From: Terriglobia bacterium
GTDB taxonomy: Bacteria; Acidobacteriota; Vicinamibacteria; Vicinamibacterales; CAVVIG01
Direction: 5' to 3'
NCBI GenBank assembly: GCA_020073005.1
Contig: JAIQFX010000060.1
Coordinates: forward strand, 1 to 33,368
DNA length: 33,368 bases
A model generated the notes under the pieces. That model saw only the letters and a program-made list of their open reading frames with translations, was not told the DNA's origin and ran no database searches. Positions 25,801 to 31,694 of the stretch are shown piece by piece; within the stretch, counting starts at the first letter, position 1; every line of letters starts with the position of its first letter. Made by a program: the position numbers and the translations under genes.

Positions 25801-26745
25801 ATCGACGAGCTCGACCGCGAGGTGCTGTTCGCCATCGTGTTGTTCAGCCTGCTGGGCGCGGCGCTGGGCTACTGGCTGGCCGAGCGCATCGCGGATCCCG
25901 TCAACCGGCTCACGCGCGCGACGCGGCGTATCGCGCGCGGCGATCTCGACGCGCGCATCGCGGCCACCTCGTCCGACGAGCTGCGGCGTCTGGTCGACGA
26001 CTTCAACCAGATGGCCGCCGACCTCAAACGCCAGCGCACGGAGCTCGAGCACACGCAGCGGCTCCAGGCCTGGGCCGACATGGCGCGCCAGGTGGCGCAC
26101 GACATCAAGAATCCGCTGACGCCGATCCAGCTGTCCGCCGAGCACGCGCGCCGCGTCAACATGGATCGCGGCCGGCCGCTGTCGCCGGTGCTCGACGACT
26201 GCGTGAACGCGATTCTGACGCAGGTGAAGCTGCTGCGTCAGATCTCCGCGGAGTTCTCGAGTTTCGCGTCGTCACCCACGCCGCGGCCGGAAGCCACGGC
26301 GCTGCCGTCGCTCATCGATGAGGTCGTCGAGCCGTATCGCGCGGGGCTCAGCGGCCGAATCGCAATCAAGGTTGAGGCGCCGGCGGATCTTCCGATCGTC
26401 TCGGTCGATCGCACGCTGTTCGCGCGCGCGCTGACCAACGTCATCGAGAACGCGCTGCACGCGATGCCAGGCAAGGGAACGCTGACAATCAGCAGCCACC
26501 AGCCGCCAGCCGCCGGCCGCGTCGTCGTCGAGGTCACCGATACCGGCGTCGGGATGGATCAGGACGCGCTGAACAGGATCTTCGAGCCGTACTTCTCGAC
26601 GAGGACGACGGGCACGGGCCTCGGCCTGACGATCGCAAAGAGGAACGTGGAGCTCAACGGCGGCACGATCGCGGTCAGCAGTCAGCGCGGCGTCGGCACG
26701 ACCGTGACGATGACGCTGCCGATCACGCTGACAGCTGACAGCTGA
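22834..26745 (+). CDS. Large NtrY-like sensor histidine kinase
   Basis: This is a 1303-residue membrane histidine kinase. A membrane helix near 10-28 leads to an extracytoplasmic region to about 240. About seven helices follow (to ~520), then a second extracytoplasmic region (~522-765). Helices near 770-800 and 828-845 precede a third region (~850-990). A last helix (997-1015) leads to HAMP (~1018-1070). The kinase core has His1089 in MARQVAHDIKNPLTPIQLS, an N box NVIENALHAM, and G boxes DTGVGMD and GTGLGLTIAKRN. The HDIKNPLTPIQLSAE motif is typical of NtrY. No response regulator adjoins it. Start is GTG; another GTG at 22852 is possible. The final codons lie in a spacer repeat. Confidence 0.92.
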   Translation: MYPVHRVTSLLRVLRTGVVAAVAVGAAGWGAEQFRFGSTDLAAARRVERELRQRLDASADTLGSIASRATAERDRIRAAPRDQAEQRRLFEAMNAALPRGDADRTGVTVYEASGVPLAWAGRVSEFPKERIDGADAIFVAPSALGPRLVRITHLADTIGRSTGQRLATVIAEHVLGRPEDAAGLADTFALATSLAPVTLRPWIRGTPPASEPFTFVISGQDGTPLAQADVVPADLSTARAGWRRETWAAVLGVLGITILFCTGPAIERRRLRRDPRGFITAAGGIAGLLVLAFALLSVALRWATAAPASTWWSSPAFLLLTALTAAAFVWLLLDLVEHRRTNRPRPRLRLIHGEGHIAVGAAYLVAGLLATGLLGIYQDALKRLVAHTSLDVLHFSLHPMSATRLAVAFALVLLHAAVIWSAVVVIRAAGLLARTPRTRSARAWIAGGSLAGVSVAAVLVRVASPAIPLPTLGAALIAVAGCAIALQRLSGRIRRVSQTQRLGMFFLALLAPALAMYPSLFADARSAKEQLVGSVYGPQAASQREDLQHRLQQAVDQIDALPSLSEFVVGSDDTTPTTDRAFLVWSRTDLAAYRLTSAVELYRADGRLVSRFALLPEYATASYRAATCSWEQPIDEGSTLGSSERHVLRTGRGICERGRLVGSVLVRVMLDYQTLPFISSQSPYLESLRSNRAAPPEGISGRDVEFVVYGWSRAPIFESGTSVWTLPDQVFDRLVASREPFWADIDRGGETFRVYLQSDRGGIYALGYPVITWLGLSINLTELVLLVGVLYVALLAGASIYRAVSSQRPVGGATLLHEIRSSFYRKLSLFFVAGAIVPVVVLAFATRTYFINQLLAGAEDTAVKTVTTAQRLVEDYATLQQRGPGALGAIDDQIMVLVRRAIDEDVSLFDRQRLQATSVRPLFAEGLLSVRTPAEVFRTLLLERRPTFVGEERVGTNPYRIAAAPVRAGGREGIVAVPLTNRQQEIEQQIDELDREVLFAIVLFSLLGAALGYWLAERIADPVNRLTRATRRIARGDLDARIAATSSDELRRLVDDFNQMAADLKRQRTELEHTQRLQAWADMARQVAHDIKNPLTPIQLSAEHARRVNMDRGRPLSPVLDDCVNAILTQVKLLRQISAEFSSFASSPTPRPEATALPSLIDEVVEPYRAGLSGRIAIKVEAPADLPIVSVDRTLFARALTNVIENALHAMPGKGTLTISSHQPPAAGRVVVEVTDTGVGMDQDALNRIFEPYFSTRTTGTGLGLTIAKRNVELNGGTIAVSSQRGVGTTVTMTLPITLTADS

Positions 26746-26756
26746 CAGCCGTCAGC
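26727..26756. repeat. Short tandem heptamer repeat, word CTGACAG
   Basis: Three exact CTGACAG units run in tandem and end in a degenerate CCGTCAG. The repeat spans the stop codon of the kinase gene (TGA at 26743-26745), so the last residues TADS are read from it, and it fills the 14-base gap to the convergent dehydrogenase gene. GCTGAC and GTCAGC at the ends can also pair as a small hairpin. Confidence 0.85.
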
Positions 26757-26759
26757 TAC

Positions 26760-28580
26760 CTACTTTCCATCGACGGAAAACACCAGAAGTACATTCCCTC
26801 TCATCCCGCCCCAGGTTCCGTAGCCGGAGGTCGTCGCGACGATGCCATTCGCGATCGCGGCGCCGCCGACATCAATCGATCCGCCGCGCGCCTTCAGACC
26901 GTTGACGGTGTCGAACTCGCGCGCGGTATCGAAGTCCCACAGCACGTGACCGTCTTTCGCGGCGTACGCGCGGAAATGTCCGTCGATCGATCCCGAGAAC
27001 ACCGCGCCCGGCGTCACCGCCGACGGCGCGGACAACGCAGGGCTGCACGACGGCCGATCGCCGCAGCCATTCGGACGCGCCATCCACGCCTGCTTGCCGT
27101 CGGCCACGCGGATCGCGAACAGGCCGCCGCCCACTTCGGACTTGAGCCCGCCGCGGCCGCGCTGCTTCTCATCCTTGAAGGTGATGTCCGACAGCGGCAC
27201 GTACATGATCTGGCCGTCGCTCGCCGATCCCCATTCGATCCCGCCCAGCTCGCCGCCGCGGCCGACCGTCGTGCTCCACAACTTCTTCCCGCGGTCGTCC
27301 GGATCGAACCCGTGGACAACGCCAGACTTCTGTCCCGCGACCAGCACGCGCCTGCCGTTGGGCAGCGTGACGAGAATCGGCGACTGGCCGAAGTCATGAT
27401 CCGGTCCCTGCTTCTCCGGGCAGTTCGTCTCGTCCGCGCTGTGACACGCCATGTTGTAGGCATCCCCCGCCGTCACCTGGGTCGCCCACGTGATCGCGCC
27501 CGTGTCCAGATCGAGCGCGACGATCGCGTCGGTCATCGGCGCGGCCGGTTCGCTGTAGCTGTCGCCGGTGCCGACGTAGAGCGATTTCGTCCTCGGATCG
27601 ATCGTCGGCGCGGACCAGACGGCCGCGCCCGACGGTCCCCACAGTTGCGTGCCGCGGGCGTTCTTGCTGCGCGGCGTCGCGGCGTCAGTGATCGTGTACG
27701 TTCGCCACACTTGATCGCCGGTCGACGCGTCGAGCGCGACGATGCTCCCGCGGAACGTGCAGCATTCGTAGTTGGGTCCGGCGCCGATGGCCTCTTCGCC
27801 TGACGAGATCGGCACATAGAGACGGCCGCTGTAGAAGACCGGCGAGCCGCTGATTCTCGCCGAACGGTGCTCCTCCAGCTTCTTCTTCCAGCGCAGCTCG
27901 CCCGTCGCCGCGTCGACGCTGTAGATCGTCGCGCGCAGATCGCCGAAGTACGCGGCCGGCGCCGCGCCGCGCGCCGGCTCGGCGACGACGATCGCCGCGC
28001 GCACGCCGCCGTCCGCCTTATAGGTCCAGTGGAGGCAGCCGTCCTTCACGCCGAACGAGTACACGCGTCCAGATGCGCTGCCAACGAACACGCGATCGCC
28101 GACGATGGTCGGATTCGCCGCCGCGGCGTTCTCGCCCTCGAAGCCGTACGCCCACTTCAACTTCAGGCCCGGTATCTGCGCCGCCGTGAAGCCCGGAGCA
28201 CGTTGATATCGATCGTTGGCGAGCGCGACGCCCCACGCCGCCCAGTCGGATGTGGAGACGCGCAATGCCGACGCGGATTCGCACCGCGGTCCCACCGCCG
28301 GCGCCGCCGTCGCGGGCCGCGCCGTCGACAGATACGCGGCAATCGCACGCCGCTGCTCCGGCGTCAGCGCCTCTCCCTGCACGCGCATCGTTCCCGTCTC
28401 GAGCGCGGACACGATGCGGTCGGGCGCCAACGCGCTGATGACATCCCGCGCCGGCGCGCGCGCGACCGCGCCGCCTTCATGGCACGCGGCGCAGTTCTGC
28501 GCGTAGAGCGCCGCGCCGTCCTGCGCGTACGCCGGAAACGCGAGGAGAGCAAGGACGAAGGCGCACGCGACGCGGGACAT
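26760..28580 (-). CDS. Cytochrome c / PQQ-propeller dehydrogenase, polyvinyl-alcohol-dehydrogenase-like
   Basis: This 606-residue secreted protein has a signal peptide (1-19, ending AYAQ). A cytochrome c domain follows with heme motif C30-A-A-C-H34 and a possible axial Met65. An eight-bladed PQQ-type propeller then runs from about 110 to the end, with blades such as SGRVYSFGVKDGCLHWTYK, VALDASTGDQVW and VALDLDTGAITWATQV. Vicinal cysteines C273-C274 (NYECCTFRG) recall the disulphide ring that stacks on PQQ in quinoprotein alcohol dehydrogenases. The order heme-then-propeller is that of polyvinyl alcohol dehydrogenase. The natural substrate cannot be told. It has its own promoter-like TATAAT and a strong ribosome site, so it may be separate from pssA. 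Confidence 0.85.
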   Translation of the reverse strand: MSRVACAFVLALLAFPAYAQDGAALYAQNCAACHEGGAVARAPARDVISALAPDRIVSALETGTMRVQGEALTPEQRRAIAAYLSTARPATAAPAVGPRCESASALRVSTSDWAAWGVALANDRYQRAPGFTAAQIPGLKLKWAYGFEGENAAAANPTIVGDRVFVGSASGRVYSFGVKDGCLHWTYKADGGVRAAIVVAEPARGAAPAAYFGDLRATIYSVDAATGELRWKKKLEEHRSARISGSPVFYSGRLYVPISSGEEAIGAGPNYECCTFRGSIVALDASTGDQVWRTYTITDAATPRSKNARGTQLWGPSGAAVWSAPTIDPRTKSLYVGTGDSYSEPAAPMTDAIVALDLDTGAITWATQVTAGDAYNMACHSADETNCPEKQGPDHDFGQSPILVTLPNGRRVLVAGQKSGVVHGFDPDDRGKKLWSTTVGRGGELGGIEWGSASDGQIMYVPLSDITFKDEKQRGRGGLKSEVGGGLFAIRVADGKQAWMARPNGCGDRPSCSPALSAPSAVTPGAVFSGSIDGHFRAYAAKDGHVLWDFDTAREFDTVNGLKARGGSIDVGGAAIANGIVATTSGYGTWGGMRGNVLLVFSVDGK

Positions 28581-28584
28581 GAGA

Positions 28585-28589
28585 CCTCC
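28585..28589 (-). promoter_or_regulatory. Ribosome binding site GGAGG of the cytochrome c/PQQ gene
   Basis: GGAGG ends four bases before the ATG at 28580 and fixes that start. It is one of only a few strong Shine-Dalgarno sites in the window. Confidence 0.75.
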
Positions 28590-28594
28590 AGAAG

Positions 28595-28619
28595 AGTCGG
28601 TAGTCGTGAGTCAGTCGTC
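28595..28619. repeat. Degenerate heptamer repeat, word AGTCGTG-like
   Basis: The stretch reads as AGTCGGT, AGTCGTG, AGTCAGT and a partial CGTCG, a seven-base period around an AGTC core. It lies in the 5' leader of the cytochrome c/PQQ gene, between the TATAAT and the ribosome site, so it would be transcribed. Confidence 0.6.
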
Positions 28620-28630
28620 GCGCCGGGCCG

Positions 28631-28636
28631 ATTATA
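28631..28636 (-). promoter_or_regulatory. Likely -10 element (TATAAT) for the cytochrome c/PQQ gene
   Basis: A perfect TATAAT on the - strand lies just after the pssA stop and 50 bases before the ATG at 28580. The -35 region (around 28654-28659) is poor. It would give a leader of about 43 bases that includes the AGTC repeat and the GGAGG site. Confidence 0.5.
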
Positions 28637-28642
28637 GCCGGG

Positions 28643-29476
28643 CTAACTGGCAGCAGTGTCGCGCGGCGGGGCGTCGGCTGACGCGCGCTCGGCGTCGGTC
28701 TCTCGTCCGCCGCGATGCTTGAAGCGCGTGATGGCCATGCCGATGAACGCGGACGACAGGTAGCTGTAGGCCATCACCACGAGCGCGATGCGAGGATGCG
28801 TCGCGATCGCCATGATGGCGGCCGCGACAAAGATGAGGACCGTGTACGGCCGCCGGTTCTTCGAGTCGAGGTTCTTGAAGGCGCGGAATCGAATGGTGCT
28901 GACCATCAGCACGGCCGGCACCAGCACCATCGCGAGCGCGGGCAGCGCCTCGCGGTAATCGTAGAGTCCCCACGGATACGCGAACACGGTCGCCGCCGGA
29001 ATCGCCGCCGCCGCCGGGCTCGGCATGCCGACGAAGTAGCGCTTGTCCGGGTTGCTCGCGCTCTGAATGTTGAACCGCGCGAGGCGCATCGCCGCCGCCG
29101 CCACGTACAGGAATCCCGCCGCCCAGCCCAGACGCCCCAGCGACGACAGGCCCCATTGGAACGAGAGAATCGCCGGCGCCATGCCGAACGAGATGATGTC
29201 CGCGAGCGAATCGAATTCCGCGCCGAACGCGCTGGCCGTGCCCGTCATCCGCGCGATGCGGCCGTCCAGCATGTCCAGCACGATCGCAAAGCCGATGAAC
29301 GGCGCGGCCGTGTCGTACTCCCCGCGCATCGCGTAGACGACGCACGCGTAGCCGCAGAACATGTGCGCCATCGTCAGCAGGCTGGGCAGGAGGTACACAC
29401 CGCGCCGGAAACGCGGCCGCGGACGATCCGTGGCGCGGCGGAGAAACCGGAGCCGCCCGTCCTGGTGATTCAACAT
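28643..29476 (-). CDS. pssA: CDP-diacylglycerol-serine O-phosphatidyltransferase
   Basis: This is a 277-residue integral membrane enzyme that makes phosphatidylserine from CDP-diacylglycerol and serine. The CDP-alcohol phosphotransferase motif D-G-x2-A-R-x8-G-x3-D-x3-D is present as DGRIARMTGTASAFGAEFD followed by SLAD. Several hydrophobic helices flank it (YLLPSLLTMAHMFCGYACVV, VLIFVAAAIMAIATH and others). It starts 10 bases after the psd stop, so substrate and next enzyme are made together. The C-terminal tail is charged and poorly conserved. Confidence 0.95.
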   Translation of the reverse strand: MLNHQDGRLRFLRRATDRPRPRFRRGVYLLPSLLTMAHMFCGYACVVYAMRGEYDTAAPFIGFAIVLDMLDGRIARMTGTASAFGAEFDSLADIISFGMAPAILSFQWGLSSLGRLGWAAGFLYVAAAAMRLARFNIQSASNPDKRYFVGMPSPAAAAIPAATVFAYPWGLYDYREALPALAMVLVPAVLMVSTIRFRAFKNLDSKNRRPYTVLIFVAAAIMAIATHPRIALVVMAYSYLSSAFIGMAITRFKHRGGRETDAERASADAPPRDTAAS

Positions 29477-29486
29477 CGCTGACTTT

Positions 29487-30110
29487 TTACTCTAGCACCG
29501 CGATCACGGTCTCGCCACCGCGCACCATCTGACCCACGTCGACCTTGATCGTCGCATTTATCGGCAGGAAGACGTCCATCCGCGAGCCGAATTTCATGAT
29601 GCCAAAGCGATCGCCGGCACGCACCTCTGCACCGGATTGCACGCGGCAGACCACGCGCCGCGCCAGGATGCCGACGATCTGCCGCGCGACGATCGTCTGT
29701 CCGGCGTGATCGATCCACACCTCGCTGCGCTCGTTCGCGCTCGCGGCCTCCGGCCGGTACGCGGGCAGGAACCGGCCCGGTGTGTAGGTGACGCGCGTGA
29801 CGCGCCCGGACGCGGGAATGCGGTTCACGTGGACGTCCATCGGCGACAGGAAGATGCTGATTTGCTGCCACTCGCCGGGCGGCGCGGCGTCCGTCGCGGG
29901 ACCGGCGACGAGCACACGGCCGTCCGCGGGCGAGAGCACGAGATTGCCGTCTTCGGGAGAGGTCCGCTGCGGATCGCGAAAGAAGAACGCGAAGAACGCG
30001 GCCAGCGCCGCCAGCGGGAGCGCAAGGCCCCAGCCGACGGCGACCGCCGACGCGAGCGCGAGAAGCAGGGCTCCGCCGATGAAGGGCCACCCCGCCCGGT
30101 CCAGGCGCAA
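29487..30110 (-). CDS. psd: Phosphatidylserine decarboxylase proenzyme
   Basis: This is a 207-residue short-form Psd, which decarboxylates phosphatidylserine to phosphatidylethanolamine and uses a pyruvoyl group made by self-cleavage. The N-terminus has one hydrophobic hairpin (10-44). Conserved FRDP, SPADGRV and FLSPMDVHVNRIP follow. The cleavage site is Gly175-Ser176 in IMKFGSRMDVFLP, where family members often have GSR or GST. The start is TTG at 30110, beginning RLDRAGWPFIGG, one base after the stop of the DUF465 gene. Cotranscription with pssA is near certain. Confidence 0.94.
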   Translation of the reverse strand: MRLDRAGWPFIGGALLLALASAVAVGWGLALPLAALAAFFAFFFRDPQRTSPEDGNLVLSPADGRVLVAGPATDAAPPGEWQQISIFLSPMDVHVNRIPASGRVTRVTYTPGRFLPAYRPEAASANERSEVWIDHAGQTIVARQIVGILARRVVCRVQSGAEVRAGDRFGIMKFGSRMDVFLPINATIKVDVGQMVRGGETVIAVLE

Positions 30111-30111
30111 T

Positions 30112-30342
30112 TTATCCGATCGCCTGCCGGTGGCGGCGCTCGATGTCTTCCATCCGGTCTTTGAGCTGCAGTTTGCGTTTCTTGAGGGTGACTTCTTCGA
30201 CCTGTTCGGGCTCGGAAAGGTAGGGCTTCGTGATCAGTTGGTGCAGGCGATCTTCAAGTTCGTGGTGCTTGGCGGCCAGATCGTGGTATTCACCGTCGGT
30301 CTGGAGCAACCGCGCCTTCAGATCCTGCGTCTGCGCATTCAT
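30112..30342 (-). CDS. DUF465 family small helical protein
   Basis: This 76-residue protein is of the DUF465 (YdcH-like) type: highly charged, helical and probably a coiled-coil hairpin, with the family pattern HHELEDRLHQL, then LKKRKLQLKDRMEDIER at the C-terminus. Function is unknown. It has the strongest ribosome site in the window and abuts psd by one base, so it leads the phospholipid genes. A regulatory role in translation coupling of psd, which has a weak TTG start, is possible but not shown. Confidence 0.85.
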   Translation of the reverse strand: MNAQTQDLKARLLQTDGEYHDLAAKHHELEDRLHQLITKPYLSEPEQVEEVTLKKRKLQLKDRMEDIERRHRQAIG

Positions 30343-30347
30343 GCTGC

Positions 30348-30355
30348 ACCTCCTT
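30348..30355 (-). promoter_or_regulatory. Strong ribosome binding site AAGGAGGT of the DUF465 gene
   Basis: AAGGAGGT, a full anti-Shine-Dalgarno match, ends five bases before the ATG at 30342. It shows that leadered, strongly translated messages exist here beside the apparently leaderless ones. Confidence 0.8.
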
Positions 30356-30394
30356 CGTCATTGCTGCGGAACGTACCACAAGGTCCACAGCGTT

Positions 30395-30868
30395 TCAAGA
30401 TCCGGCGGCGGCTGTCAGACCCTCACGCCATAGCACCAGCGCGTCTTCAACCGGACCCGTGTAGTACGCTTGCCGGACTCCCCTCACGGAAAATCCGAAC
30501 CGCTCGTACAGCAGACGCGCGGCATCGTTGGATCGCCGCACTTCGAGCGTCGCGCGATGCGCACCCAGCCGCTCGCCCTCCTTCAACACGTGCGCGAGCA
30601 ACGCGGACCCGACGCCCGTTCTCCGGTGCTCCGGCAGCACGGCGAGATTGTTGATGTGGAGCTCGTCGAGGATGCGCCAGAAGGAACAGAACCCGACGAC
30701 CCGGCCGGCGTCGTTGCGCGCGAGGAAGCAGTACGAGACCCCGCGATTCTCGAGCTCGGCCAGATACATGTCGCGCGTCCACGGGTTCGTGAACGAGGCC
30801 TGCTCGATTGCCAGCACGTCGTCGATTTGATCCGCAGTCGTGAGGAGCTCAATCCGGCAGGTGGTCAC
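30395..30868 (-). CDS. rimI: RimI-type N-terminal acetyltransferase (GNAT)
   Basis: This is a 157-residue GNAT enzyme. RimI acetylates the N-terminal Ala of ribosomal protein S18 and probably other proteins. The acetyl-CoA-binding P-loop is RRTGVGSALL, preceded by HINNLAVLPEH, and the late motif NDAARLLYERFGFSVRGVRQAYY is typical of RimI. The start is GTG at 30868. It follows tsaB by 51 bases, a widespread pairing that supports the name. Confidence 0.92.
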   Translation of the reverse strand: MTTCRIELLTTADQIDDVLAIEQASFTNPWTRDMYLAELENRGVSYCFLARNDAGRVVGFCSFWRILDELHINNLAVLPEHRRTGVGSALLAHVLKEGERLGAHRATLEVRRSNDAARLLYERFGFSVRGVRQAYYTGPVEDALVLWREGLTAAAGS

Positions 30869-30919
30869 GTCCCCCCAAGGTAAGACCGCTTCTAGTGTCC
30901 TTTGGCTGGGACGCGCGCT

Positions 30920-31645
30920 TCAACGTAATTTTTCGTCTCTCGCGATTTCCGCATCGGGGCGACGGACGTACAGCGGTTGAATCGCAGCGGGACCCGCTGC
31001 CGCGCCCCGCGCCGCGCGCGCGGCGGCGAGCCGCCCAATCACCCCTGCCAGCCGTGGCGCCGGCATCACGCGTCCTGAAGGCACCGCGCTCGCGATCGCC
31101 TCTCGGTACAGGACTGCCCCGTCGCCGACGAACACGCTGGCGCGCAGCGCCTTCGTGATCCACCGTCCCAACGTCGCCTCCGGCGCGCCGACCGTCGCGC
31201 CTTCGACTTCCGCGAGCCGTGCCGGCCCGGCCCCATCGTCGGTCGCGTCCTCAACGCGGTAGAGCGCGGCGAACACCTCGCGCCGGTGCGCGTCCATCCA
31301 CGCCGCAACGATGCTCCCGGCCGCCAACCCGTGACTGCCGAGTTGCGCCAGCGCTTCGAGCGCCGGGATGCCGGCCAGCGGGCGACGATGCACGAACGCC
31401 AGCCCCTGCATCGTCGCGATGCCGATGCGGAGACCAGTGAACGATCCCGGGCCTGACGCGACCGCGAAGAGATCGATGTCCGCGATCGCGAGATCGTGCG
31501 CGGCGGCCAGCGTGACGATCTCCTCGGGCAGGCGCTCGGCGTGCGTGCGTGACGCATCGCCCGTGCGTTCGTCGACGACGCGATCGTCGATGACGAGCGC
31601 GACGCTTCCGGCGCGCGTGGTGGTATCGAGTGCCAGAGTGTTCAT
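30920..31645 (-). CDS. tsaB: TsaB, tRNA t6A37 synthesis protein
   Basis: This is a 241-residue member of the ASKHA superfamily that joins TsaD and TsaE to form threonylcarbamoyl-adenosine at tRNA position 37. It begins MNTLALDTTTRAGSVAL and has the motifs THAERLPEEI and SGPGSFTGLRIG expected for TsaB. A GTG directly before the ATG (31648) is an alternative start that adds one residue; I prefer the ATG. It diverges from mutS across a 49-base gap that is mostly heptamer repeat. No strong promoter or ribosome site is visible for it. Confidence 0.95.
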   Translation of the reverse strand: MNTLALDTTTRAGSVALVIDDRVVDERTGDASRTHAERLPEEIVTLAAAHDLAIADIDLFAVASGPGSFTGLRIGIATMQGLAFVHRRPLAGIPALEALAQLGSHGLAAGSIVAAWMDAHRREVFAALYRVEDATDDGAGPARLAEVEGATVGAPEATLGRWITKALRASVFVGDGAVLYREAIASAVPSGRVMPAPRLAGVIGRLAAARAARGAAAGPAAIQPLYVRRPDAEIARDEKLR

Positions 31646-31647
31646 CA

Positions 31648-31677
31648 CTGAAAGCCGACAGCTGAAAGCTGACAGCT
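31648..31677. repeat. Short tandem heptamer repeat, words CTGAAAG / CTGACAG
   Basis: The stretch parses exactly into seven-base units: CTGAAAG, CCGACAG, CTGAAAG, CTGACAG and a final CT. CTGACAG is the same unit as in the repeat at 26727-26756, five kilobases away, in the same orientation. It fills the divergent tsaB-mutS gap. Confidence 0.85.
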
Positions 31678-31681
31678 AGAT

Positions 31682-31687
31682 TAGACT
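31682..31687 (+). promoter_or_regulatory. Possible -10 element (TAGACT) for mutS
   Basis: TAGACT ends 7 bases before the mutS ATG, with no Shine-Dalgarno between, so a leaderless message is suggested. The hexamer is a modest match and no -35 is clear because the heptamer repeat occupies that region. Confidence 0.3.
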
Positions 31688-31694
31688 TAAGCAT

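Noticed and set aside
26727-26756. Intrinsic terminator between the kinase and the dehydrogenase
   Set aside because: A small hairpin is possible, but there is no T-run on either strand; the tandem-repeat reading explains the sequence better.
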